A stretch of DNA of 64,000 bases from Hevea brasiliensis (Eukaryota; Streptophyta; Magnoliopsida; Malpighiales; Euphorbiaceae): NCBI RefSeq assembly GCF_030052815.1, contig NC_079501.1, forward strand, positions 84,019,849 to 84,083,848, in the 5' to 3' direction. The notes below the pieces were generated by a model. It was given only the letters and a program-made list of their open reading frames with translations, did no database searches and was not told the origin of the DNA. The position numbers were made by a program, and so were the translations under genes. Each line of letters begins with the position of its first letter. The first letter of the stretch is position 1. Positions 35,696-46,900 of this stretch are shown here, piece after piece.

Positions 35696-36090
35696 TTTTT
35701 TTTTTTTTATAAGTGCAACTGCTCGAATGTTTGATACAACCGCTCAAATCCAATAGATAAAACTCACTATTTATCCATAATAATGATTACAAGCATTACT
35801 CTCTTAATTCCAGAATAAAGGAACTACTCATTCATGGTGAGTTTAACAAACATAACAAAAGTAAAACAAAAGAACATAAAAAATAGCCTAAAGAAATAGA
35901 ACAAAAGAACTGAAGAGAATTCTCTGCAGCTTTAAACTTGTGGAACTTCGGTTGAGGACTCCATCTTGATGCTAAGGCACTATTCTTCAAGACGGCTTAG
36001 AGAGAATGATGAAATGTATGTATATGAGGAAGTGTGTATGAAGATGGGGATCCCCTTTCTCTGTTTTCTGCAGCTTCTATTTATATTCAA
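35696..36090 (-). mobile_element. Unclassified minus-strand insertion with poly(A) tail, part 1
   Basis: A T13 run (35696-35708) sits inside the leader of the family-3 element. Read on the minus strand, unclassified sequence therefore ends in a poly(A) tail. At its other edge the minus strand carries TATAAATAG (36077-36085). No coding frame is recognised. The sequence is cut by the solo LTR at 36091 and probably resumes at 39216. It could be a retroposed transcript, a SINE-like element, or part of an unknown LTR element. Confidence 0.4.
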
Positions 36091-39000
36091 TGTGACACCC
36101 CTTACCCGTGTACAGTATACTTGAGTAAGTAATGCCACACGGTGTATCGGCACACTCTAATATACCTTAATTAATTTATATCATGCTTTTTCATATAATT
36201 TATGAAATATACTTTATTTAAGCCATTTAGCAAAATTTTTATTTATTTGAGGTTTCGAAAATTTTATAGAAAATCCGGCGGAGTACCGGCTAAAAATGGA
36301 GAAAACAGTTATTCGGAACCTGTTAAAAACACTTCCAATAAACAAATTCATTCATTCTCAACTCCAATATCATCACAAAACTCAATATCAAGATCTCAAC
36401 AATTTTTCAATTTCAGGTCTCAACAACCTTTTCATTTCTCAAACATCCCTTTCTCAGGGTTCTCATATATAAACAACAATTAAATACTCAAATTACTTCC
36501 ATACATAACCATAAATCTTTATCATTTACATGAACCTCAAAATACATTACATAAATCCCAAATACATATGAGAAAATAAAAATTTAATTACAAAATGACA
36601 AAATGACATCTAGTGTCCTACCAATGCACTGCAGGTGACGAGGTGACACGGACACTATGCAGAACTGCAGGATGGACTCACCCAGTCTGCGGTCTACTGG
36701 GCTCACGATCTGTATCTCCAGAACCTACGCGTGGAAAAAGTAACGCGCTAAGCAATAATGCTTAGTGGTGCAATAATAAAATAACAAGAAATAACAGAAA
36801 ATAAATATGTATAGCATGTGCATGTTTTGTTTGTTTTGTATTTGTATATCCATTCATTTCGTTAACTTTGTCCACTTTCATTCATGTAGTTGCCCAAGTA
36901 ACCTACACTAGATGACTGGACTGGATAAACGGGTAAACTGGCACTGGGTATCAAGTACCTCGGGCCGTCACACCATCGGTCACATATGCATCTCCAGGTG
37001 TGCAACAGAACAGCTAACAAGCTGTGATAACATCAGGCACAAGGCCAAGTCTCAATACAAAGTCAGAATGGCTAAAAGCCATGAAATCACGGAGTGGCAT
37101 ATTGCCATGTGCAGTACTGCTAACTGAACCCTATTGGCATGCCAAACTATCCAAACCAATCTTGTTAGGTATACTAGGGCATTTGAAACTTTTAAATTCT
37201 TCAATTTGTGAATTTCATGTTTTGGTGTTACTATTCACCTCATTGGTCAACAAAAATGTTGACTTTTGGATAGAAAATATGTACATTGACTTTGGCACTC
37301 CCAACATACCACATTTTGTATTTAAAACTTGTTGGCATTGAGCGTTAATACCATTTCTAAGCATTAAACAAAAGGAGCAGATTTTTCAGATTTTGTACCA
37401 TAATTTTACTGTTCCATTAGGAACTGTTACAGTGGAAATTTGAGGAAATGACAAACATGAAAGTTGTTCCTTATTTTGTCTAGTTGAATTTCATTTTTTG
37501 AATCACTCCATTTGGAGTTTTGTAGCTCCAGATATGGCTCAAAAACCACAGCTGGCCGGATTGCCAATCTGCAGAATTGACCATATCTATAGTAACATGA
37601 ACAGTGATTGTGATTGCATTTTTGAATTGGTTCTGGCCATAATTTGGGGTAGATTTCTTCATGAAAGTTGTTTTTCTATGTCTTAACTTGTTGCTGTAAA
37701 AATTTCAGGTCAATTGACCAAATCTACAGTGAGTTATGGCCAAATGAACAGTTACTGTTCATTTGGTCATTCTGCAGAATCAGTTGCAGGGTATCCGGAT
37801 TGGGGCCAAGTTTTGGTCCTCTTGCTTTGGTCTTTTGGGCATGGTTTCTTCAGCAAAAATGGGACATTATAAGCCTAGTTTCATGTCCAATTGGCCAAAC
37901 ACCAATTGGACTAACACAGCCAAAGTTATGGCTGTGTAATTGGACTGAAATTTCAGTCCATTGCTGCTGTCCCTAGGCAGCATAGTCATTCCCTTTACCA
38001 TGCTATTTTTCAGTCCATATTATGGTCAAATCTCCTCAAATGGTCACTAATTGACCATTAAAATGTTCTCTAACAATTTCATAAGCCAAATAAATTTTCA
38101 CTCCCCAAAACCCTAGCTTCACATTATGTTTTCTACAAAATGCCTTAGTTAGCATACCAACTTATTATTCTTATGTTTATAAACTTCCAACATGATTCTA
38201 GTTCACTTCAAGCTCATCAAAAACACTCCTTCCTATTCCTTCACTAGGGCAGCCGAAATTCTTGTACATATACACATGAATTTTGTTCATTTAAATTACA
38301 TTTTCTTACTAAATTCAAGTTCCAATTCATGAAATTAAAGAGTTTTAGGTATATAGTGCACTAACCTTGAATAGGGCAGATTTTTCCCAACTCTAAACTT
38401 CACTTTCCTTCACTTTCTAGGCTGCCAAAAGGTTGTTTAAGGTGTGGGGTAAAATTTTAATGAAGAGAGGTTAGGGTTTTGTGGTGAAACAAAGTAGAAA
38501 TCAAGCTTGAGAAGTGAGGTTTAATGGAGGTTGAGAGAGGGAGAGAGAGGCTGCCGTTTGATGAAGGAAGAAGAACAGAATTTTTGTTTCAATTTTGCCT
38601 CATTTTCCCTTTTTAATGAAATTGCTTGATTGTCATTGGTGGAGAGAAAGTTTAATGACATCATGTGATGTCAAAAGTCCCATTTTTTTCATTTTTCTTT
38701 TCTTTTCTTTTCTACTTGATTTCAATTCAATTTTTAGTAATGTTTATTCATATTTTATGTCATATTAATTATTTACTCAACTGGACAAGTCGGCCAAAAA
38801 TCACCTCTGAAGGCGAAATGACCAAAATGCCCTCCGTTTGGCTTAACTGGTTAAAATTGTCTGTACCGATTGAAAAATTTTTCTAGGTATTTTCTTGGCA
38901 TTCTAATGCCATAGGAACCTCATTAACCCTTCTCTGGAGTCCCAAAAATTATTTTATAATTTTTCCCCCGGGTCTAGGGCTCCTCATTGTGAGAACCGCA

Positions 39001-39215
39001 ACTTCCCTCTGGTTACCCATCGCTTGGGCACCGGCTCGTTTAACTCGGTTGTATTTTATTTCTAAAATTTTTACCAAATTTTTCTTATTAATATTTGAGT
39101 TAATTATGGTTCCTGACTTTAGTTTAAATATTTTTCCGGACGTTCTAGCTGTCCAGACCGACACCGGCCACCGGAACAGTAGAATGTACGGAGTTGCTAC
39201 CGGGAGGGTGTTACA
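36091..39215 (-). mobile_element. Solo LTR of family B, minus orientation (3.1 kb)
   Basis: 3,125 bases, TGTGACACCCC...GGGTGTTACA. It is the reverse complement of the B LTR at 24833-27976 and carries all its landmarks in reverse: terminal acgggtaaggggtg, the CCGG...CCGG block (36270-36316), the stem-loops (36724-36771), CATAACTTG units and the gatgggtaacc block near 39015. No internal region remains. The flanks ttcaa and aagag do not form a target duplication, so the ends were altered or the LTR is a rearranged remnant. Confidence 0.9.
36724..36771 (-). other. Paired stem-loop module in minus-strand solo LTR
   Basis: On the minus strand it starts GCACCACTAAGC. Stem 1 CTAAGC/GCTTAG, loop ATTATT. 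Stem 2 CGCGT/ACGCG (plus coordinates 36743-36747 and 36728-36732) pairs at all five positions, whereas the sister LTR at 27306 has one mismatch. Confidence 0.65.
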
Positions 39216-39610
39216 AAGAGTCTGTTCTGAGTGTAAAAACTAGAGCTGGAATCAAATTAAGAAATTAGTTATCGGTTGATACACGGCCCGTGTGTCAATA
39301 CATGGCCTAGCGCCATGTAACTTACTGGAACTTGAAGGTTGCATCTCGTATTTGGGCAGAAGGTTACACGGGTCTTGGTTAGTTACACAAGTCCAATTAC
39401 ACGGCTCATGTTTTGTTGTTCTTCTGGAAATTCTTCAAGCTTTTCCAGGTAGAATCTTACACGGGTCTCTACAAGTGACACGGGTCATGTTACACGGACC
39501 GTGTACTATGTCTCCTTTTTAACTTCATTGTCTCTTCTTCTTGAGTTTTTCCAAGCTTCCTTCTTTATTCCTATGCTTTGGAACTTCCTCAAAACACCTG
39601 AAAATATGCA
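39216..39610 (-). mobile_element. Unclassified insertion, probable part 2, with CACGG motifs
   Basis: Carries many scattered ACACGG / CCGTGT words (for example acacggcccgtgt at about 39281 and acacggaccgtgt at about 39492) and no coding frame. It most likely continues the sequence interrupted at 36090. The strand is inferred from the poly(A) end at 35696. Confidence 0.35.
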
Positions 39611-40776
39611 GAAAATATAAAATTTAGTGCAGAGTAATGAAATTTACAAAAGTTAATGAATTTGATGATTATGCATGAAATTACCTATCTAAATGCTGTG
39701 AAATGTTATACAAATATACTTAAAAATATCTATATAATACAAGTGTATCATACACATAATAATAAAACAAATTTATCATTATTTTTATTATTATTAGTGA
39801 CGAAATAAAAAAATAAAATTTTTGGAAAATAAAAAAATTATTTGTTAATTAATTTTATTTTTTAAATAATTATAAAAAAATTATTTTATATTCCAAAAAA
39901 ATTTTTTTTGTCAATAATTTTTTTTAATTTAGAACTAATTTTAATATATTTATATATTTTTAAAAAAATATAAAAAAAATTCTAGATAGGCCCAAAAACG
40001 ACCTATCGTTTGGACCAAAGGACGTGTAGTTTACCCAAAACTACATGCAATTAGGCACAAGCCAGGGGAGGGCAGCTAAGTGGACCAGGCATGCGATCTG
40101 GTGGATTGGACCTTGTGCGCAGGCAAACCGACGTGCTTTGCTGGGCCACGCTATGTGCCAATCCTAGCACCTGCCAAGCCTAACTCCAGCAGCTAAGATG
40201 CATGTGCCATGCACATGTGCATGTCAACGATCCAGACAGAGTGCGTGTAAGCCACGCGCTGGCAAGATGGCCTCCATTGACCACGAAAAAATTTTCGGTG
40301 GCGGGTTTTGAGTATTATGAGTATGATAGTATGGTTATTTTTTACAAACAAAGGCTCTTACTAGGTGTTTAGATTTGCATACCTTGAGCCAAAATTGGGA
40401 TAAATTGAACAAGAGATCACCTTCAACCTCTACTTAGAGCAACATTCTACCCAATTTCAATGATTTTTTTTTTAACAAATTTGAGAGGCCATAACTTTCT
40501 CAATTTAATTTTAAATTACACAAACAAGGTATATATGAAAAAGCTAGCAAAATGTACTTTTTTATGGATTAAAAAGCTGACTTAACCATAAACACACATG
40601 AAGATATAATGTCTCAAAGTAGGATCATTGATCATGTTAACAAAAAAATAAATAAATAAAAATCTAGAATAGAAAAATAAAATTCCAGATCTATTATATA
40701 GCATTCTTTGACATATTTGACACATCAAATATTACAAATACACTATGAAAAACAAGCTTAAATGCTTTGATAACCT
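39611..40776. other. No gene; AT-rich tract followed by a GC-rich patch
   Basis: 39780-39970 is almost pure A/T. 40000-40310 is unusually GC-rich for the window (ctgctgggccacgc, gtgcgtgtaagccacgcgctgg) and rich in short GCATGTGC-type palindromes, yet has no convincing open frame. 40320-40776 is featureless. Confidence 0.5.
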
Positions 40777-41298
40777 AGATCTAAGTGCATAAACATGCAT
40801 AAAAATATAATCTCACTTGTATCACATAGCCGCACATATAATAACATTATTATTTATGAACTATATATATAGATTTCACAATCTAAATGTACATTTTTAT
40901 AGCAGTGAATCTCCAAGAACTAAAGAGAGAAGGAATGAACAGTACCACTTGCACACTCACTTCTTTTTTTATGTAAAAGCAAAACTTTGCCTTTTCTTTT
41001 GCCACTCTTACCTATTATGTGCCGCAATCAATGGCCTTACAATCACTCATATTTTTTGGCTTGTCATTTTTTAGTATTGGAAAGGATCTCTTAATACCAT
41101 AATCAGTAGCCTTATTATAATTATTATAACCTATACAATAATTATAAATGATTCTAATATTGCACCATATCAATAATCTTTAAATTTTTTGCACAAAAAT
41201 AAGTGTTAAGTTAATGGGTTAATGGGCTGATATTTTAAGTCTATAATTAGACTTTAAAATATAGACTTGGACATTTTATGGGTGGACTATATTCTTCA
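40777..41298. repeat. Dispersed repeat, copy 2
   Basis: About 520 bases matching 13701-14241 in the same orientation, but with no Copia coding sequence beside it. If the repeat is a Copia LTR, this is a solo copy. I do not see a clear 5-bp target duplication. Confidence 0.6.
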
Positions 41299-41417
41299 GC
41301 AGCTAAATCGCATTCTCCCCTGCTATTGGTTGAGAAATTGTTGTCACTATCGTCATTGATGTGGTCACCGAGAAAAGGATCAAACAGGTTGCATGGGTAT
41401 GGAGTGAAATAACTAAG

Positions 41418-41643
41418 AGCCTATTTGGTATCACTATTAAAACTGTTATTAATAAAATCACTTTTTTAAATGTACTAGTTAAATAGTATTACAAAATAAT
41501 TTAAAATTAAATTTCATAAATTTTAGTAATAAGAACACTAAATAATAAAATAGCTTTTTCAAATTATTTTTTTAACTACATCTAAAATAATACATTTAAT
41601 AAAAAAAGCAGTTTGGACCCTCTAAATTCAGTGCCAAATAGGC
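41418..41643. mobile_element. MITE with ACTAAG target duplication
   Basis: 226 bases with inverted ends agcctatttgg / ccaaataggc, flanked by ACTAAG at 41412-41417 and 41644-41649. It has no coding capacity and an AT-rich interior. A relative lies at 54466-54670. A hAT-like origin is plausible from the duplication size, but is not shown. Confidence 0.8.
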
Positions 41644-41649
41644 ACTAAG

Positions 41650-42319
41650 ATAAGGAGATGGGTCTATGAGATGGGATTAGGATTTTGATTTGAGTAAGTG
41701 GGTTTGGTGCAAAGTTAGCTACAATTTTAATTTGGAATATATTAAATTTTCTATTTGGTTACCAAGAAAATAATGGGAGTAATGAAAATTTGATTGTAGA
41801 AAAATTATTTAGGACAATAAGATCATTTCATATTTAGTTAACACTGATTATTAAGAGACTAAACCATTGATTCTTTTAAAATAAAGAGATAAAAATATTA
41901 ATTATTACATAACTCATACACTAAAAAATAATTCACTTTAATGATTTTCGTGAATAATCCAATTAGCATATCTAATTTTATATCAATTTTCTTTTTAAAT
42001 TAAAGAGAAAATTAGTCGTGGGTCTTACATTTTGTTTTCTAATTTTATTTTATTTTTTTCTTTTCTTTTAAAGAAGTTTATGATAGAATCAAAAAAAATA
42101 GAAGAAAGAAGTTTATGATAGAAATTATTTATTTATTTAATTATTTTTTCCCTTTTCTAATTTTCGCCCACCCAAACATTGTGTTAGCTGTAACGAGTAC
42201 AAAATCAAGAATGCCAACAATGTCTACACTTGCCTTGCTGCGCCTTTGAATACCTAACTGGTCCGGTGGTCCCTACACAAACGCATTTCTGGACTCCACA
42301 TAAATCCCAGATACACGAT
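41650..42319. other. Upstream flank of LETM1, no gene seen
   Basis: AT-rich spacer rising in GC after about 42160, where a promoter for the LETM1 transcript would be expected. I see no certain TATA box. Confidence 0.4.
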
Positions 42320-43875
42320 TATGCTGATCGACGGTTCATACAACGTTATAGTCGTGCACCTGCGCCGCAGAAGATCTCCTTTCCCATCCCCTTCTAAAAC
42401 CCCCAGTCTTGCAGGCTGCGGCCCTAATAAGAAATTGCAGTTTTTTCTATTTAAAAAGTTTTTACTCTTCAAATCCTTAAGTTTTTCCCATTCCTCTGAT
42501 TTATTCATCTCTCGATCACTGGCACTGAGTTTCTTGTTTGAGAACTGTAAGTATTCTGTGCTGCGTTTTATTTTCTCTGTTTTCAGTTTATGTTGGAAAT
42601 GGCAATATTTTGTTGTGAAATTATTGCAGTTTTGCATGTTTTCTGGTTCCTGAGAGAGATTTCTGTCAGTCTGATTTTCTCGCTATTCATTTTACTTTTC
42701 TCTTAAATTACTACTTGTATGGAATAAATCTGGTATTCTGTGCTGCGTTTGATTTACTATGTTTTCGTTTTATGTTGGAAATGACAATATTTTGTCGTGA
42801 AATTATTGCAGTTTTGCATATTCTCTATTTTGTTACTGGGAAAGTTTTCTGTTAGTATGATTTTCTTGCTATTCATTTTACTTTTCTTTTAAATTACTAC
42901 TTGTATGGAATAAATCTAATATATTGCTGTTGTGTTGTTTTATATTTCTTTTTAATTAAATCTCTTTCTGTCACTTTTTACGTTTGTCGTTTTATTCAAT
43001 TTCTTGCGTTACCCCTTCCGCAAGAATTCCCCACCCAGTCCACTGTATTGAAGTTGTAATCTCTAAAATCGCAGACGGAGTGTTTTTCCCCTTTTTGGGA
43101 AGAGCCCTTTCTTTTACTTTTAAATTAATGTTGGCTTTTATTTTTTTCTTTTTTTTATTTTTGTGGTTCATTTGATGAACTAAGTTGTCATGTTGTTTAA
43201 TTGATAAATATTGTTTCTGATGATTGTAATGGTTACTAAGAAATAAGGCTATGGTATGACGTAACAAATGTATAATGGAAATATTGTATGCTTTATTGTT
43301 TTATTTAGGTATACAGTAAAAAATTGATATAAATGATAATTATATAATGTAATTAATTATATATTTAACTTATGTAATATAATGACTATTGCATACGAAA
43401 ATGTATATAATCACAATTTCTTTTTTTTTTTTTTAATTTATTCTTTCAGTATCACCACCTTTGACACCATCCAGCGACCCTCACCACCCAATAACTGTCA
43501 ATAACTGGCTACCACCAGCACCACCGGCCGGCAATCACCAAAGCCGTTGCCTCTACCCTGTTATTGGCTTCATAAATAAACTAAATATTGAAATAAAAAT
43601 TATTATTACTACATTACTTGCATTTTTATTTTGCAACCAAATATGAAAATGAAATGACTATTACATTACATCATTCATTTCATTACATGATTGATTACTT
43701 TACGTTCTATTAAACATAGCCTAAGTTGTTTTGTGCTTTTCCATATGAGGTGAAGTGAACGAAAGGAATTTTTTTTTTCTTTGTGAAGTTTGCAACAATG
43801 CAGTTTGTTTTCTCTTTTTATATATTATTTTGGTGGTTTTTGATAATATCTTTTTTTAATCTTCTGTTTGCCAGC
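42320..43875 (+). other. Probable LETM1 5' untranslated exon and first intron
   Basis: GC-richer, pyrimidine-containing sequence to 42547 ends in a good donor (GAACT/gtaagt, gt at 42548). An acceptor tctgtttgccag ends at 43875, 62 bases before the LETM1 ATG. A non-coding first exon followed by a 1.3-kb intron is typical of plant housekeeping genes and is my inference. The intron contains the 182-bp tandem duplication and a short GC-rich piece (43450-43560). Confidence 0.5.
42551..42914. repeat. 182-bp tandem duplication next to the LETM1 leader
   Basis: gtattctgtgctgcgttt begins at 42551 and again at 42733. Both copies then run through aattattgcagttttgcat and attactacttgtatggaataaatct with about 90% identity. 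The first copy begins three bases into the putative splice donor of the leader exon. Confidence 0.9.
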
Positions 43876-43937
43876 ACAATTGAGAGGTTTGCTAATAAAT
43901 GCGAACGCATTTCTCTTTGCAACAAGGGATCTAACAA

Positions 43938-46900
43938 ATGGCTTCTAGAGCAATTTTAAGACGGAAGAGAGTGATTTCTGATTACCTGAATGCCTCAACT
44001 CGCTCAATTCAGAGCTTCCAATGCCTTGGTCATGCAACTCAGAATTTGGATGCCTGCAGATATAATGCTACTGCAAACCAATCATCTTCAAATTTTAATT
44101 ATGTAAAGGAGCCAAATAGAAATTTAGTGGCAAGAGCAGGATTACTTGGCTTTTCAGCCGTAGGGCAGTTTAGGCATAGATTTTACAGTACGGCAATTTT
44201 GGATCATGGGCGTGTGCAAACAGAGTTTCTTTATCCAATGAGGTTGATGTCACTTTCTGTTCGTGATGCATCAACTGCTACGGCTAAGCAACCTGACTTG
44301 GGGAGTGATGAAGAAAATGAAGAAATAGTTGCTAGAAAGAGAAAGGAAGCATCTCCTGAAGAATGTGATCAAGCTGTTGAAGGTTTGAGTACAGCAAAAG
44401 CCAAAGTGAAAGCCATACGTTTGCATGAATCTCAAAAGGTGGCTAAATCAACTTTACAAAGAACATGGGCTTTGCTGCTTGGGATTGGTCCTGCTTTAAG
44501 GGCTGTAGCTTCTATGAGCAGGTTAAAAACTTTACCTCTGGGCTGTTCTTTTTCTTTTAATTTTTTAAATTAATAATTAGCTGCAATCAATGTGTTATTA
44601 TGGATTGCTTATTTGCATGCTATTTGTTCTCCAGGGAGGACTGGGCCAAGAAACTTGCTCACTGGAAACATGAATTTGTCTCAACATTGAAACATTACTG
44701 GTTAGGTTTTAAGCTTCTGTGGGCTGATGTGAGGATCAGTTCAAGATTGCTATTAAAACTTGCTGGTGGGAGGAGTTTATCCAGAAGGGAGAGGCAACAG
44801 CTTACCCGTACCACTGCAGACATTTTTAGACTAGTACCCTTTGCAGTCTTTATCATTGTTCCATTCATGGAATTTCTGCTACCAGTATTCCTGAAATTGT
44901 TCCCCAACATGTTGCCATCAACCTTTCAAGATAAGATGAAAGAGCAGGTACAGTCATATGGATTTTGATGGTCATTGCCTTTTCATTATAATTTACTGAT
45001 GCAGTATTGTTTCCATCTTTGTTATCTTCTTCTACTGCGGAGGTTCAAGTATGGAATCTTATTTGGTATTGATGTAGAGGTGAAATTAAGTTTTTATAGC
45101 ATATTTGGTGGCACAAAAATTAAATCATTGTGCATGGAAGATAAGTTGAGAGAAGGGAGATTGAGGTAGTTTGGTCATGTGAAACGTAGACATACGGAGG
45201 CTTCAGTTAGACAAGTAGAGCACATTATGTTAGAGGATAGAAAGAAAAAAAGGGGTAAACCTAAATTGACTTGGAGGAGAGTAGTACAACATGACTTAGA
45301 AGTATTATACATTTCTGAGGATTTAACCCAAAATCATTTAGAGTGAAGAAAGCGAATCCATATAACTGACCCTAAATTTTTGGGATAAAAGCTTAGTTGA
45401 GTTGAGTTGAGTTAAGTTGAAACAACTTGTGCATGGAACCTGTGCTTATATATGCATGCATTTGCTGCTAGTAACATGTGCTCTGCACATATCCATTAAC
45501 AAATATTCTGAAGATTATGGCTGAAAACAATTTGAGACATTCTTTTAGAGCAAGGAACTCAGGTTAAACTCAAGTTTGATGTCCACTTATTTAGTAATTA
45601 ATCCAAGTCTGAACAAGGTGCTTTGGTTATTCAGAAACATTCTCAAGAAAGTTCTTGAATAATTTACGGGTTTGCTTAATTTAGTCCTGCTTGAATAAAA
45701 TCATTTTTGTTTGAACAAAAGTCTTTATTTACATTTATGAGTTTTATGAAAACATCCAAGTTAGCTAATATTTTTATAATAGTTTAAATTTGTGTTTGAA
45801 CCTATACATTTAAATTTTTTCTTGGATAGTATTTCTCACAACTACGTCAATTAATAGATCCAAGTTTGGCTTGTTAGCTCATTAACTTATGCCAAGCCAG
45901 GTTCTAGCTCATTTTGGGAAGCTTGAGCCCAACCAATTCATAAAAAAGCTGAAAAATGATGATGCTTGTTCAGCTTGGCTTTATTTCACTTCTTTGCTGC
46001 CTTACCCAATATGCATGTATGAGTTTGTGTATATCTGGGGTTGTTCTTTGTTTGGCTTGTTTAAACAGTTGTTTTCTTATCAATTCAAAACATAGGAAGC
46101 ACTGAAAAGGAGGCTGAATGCAAGAATAGAATATGCCAAGTTTCTTCAGGATACTGTCAAAGAAATGGCAAAGGAAGTCCAAAACTCACGGAGTGGAGAA
46201 ATTAAGAAAACTGCTGAGGATCTTGATGAGTTTTTGAACAGGGTAAGAATCAGCAGTCAATCTCCTGTAAACGGATTTTAGCTTAGCTTTTCAACTTCTG
46301 ATGTTTGATTTCACCAATACAAGATGCAATAATGATGCAGGTTAGAAGGGGTGCAGGTGTCTCTAATGAGGAGATTTTGGGCTTTGCTAAGCTTTTCAAT
46401 GATGAACTAACTTTGGATAATATTAGCAGGTTGGTTGGTTGCTTGTGATCGCTTATGTACTTAAGGCACCTTACTTTTTTCCTTGGTGTTACTATGTGCT
46501 TTGTCAAGTGACGTGCTTGCTTTTTTTTTTTTTTTTTTTTTCTCTCATGTCAGGCCTCGGTTGGTCAGTATGTGCAAGTACATGGGAATCAGCCCTTTTG
46601 GAACAGATGCATACTTGCGTTATATGCTTCGTAAAAGACTCCAAAGGTAAGAGGAGAGTGCTATTCAATTTGGGTTGTGCTGAAATCAGTTTTGTTTGTG
46701 CATGGCTCCTGGTGAAATTGAGCTTAATCTAAACCACATGTGCGCGATTTGATAGTTTATGAAGTTTCGTCAATTTTGAATTGGTTTGAGGAGAAATATT
46801 TGGTTGTTTTACATTGTACCACCTTCAGAGGAAGTGATGTTTATTGTTTATGCTTAAGTGGTATGGTTTCCAAAGTATATGATTGATTGACACAAGGCAT

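Noticed and set aside
36086..39220. 5-bp target duplication around the minus-strand solo LTR.
   Set aside because: The left flank ttcaa and right flank aagag do not match, even allowing a shift of one or two bases at the ends.
42254..42637. 127-codon open frame on the minus strand opposite the LETM1 leader.
   Set aside because: No recognised domain, low-complexity start, and explained by the GC-richer leader sequence on the other strand.
6035..43937. Mevalonate kinase continuing through a very long intron.
   Set aside because: No later kinase motif could be read in either strand up to LETM1, and the exon already carries damaging changes.
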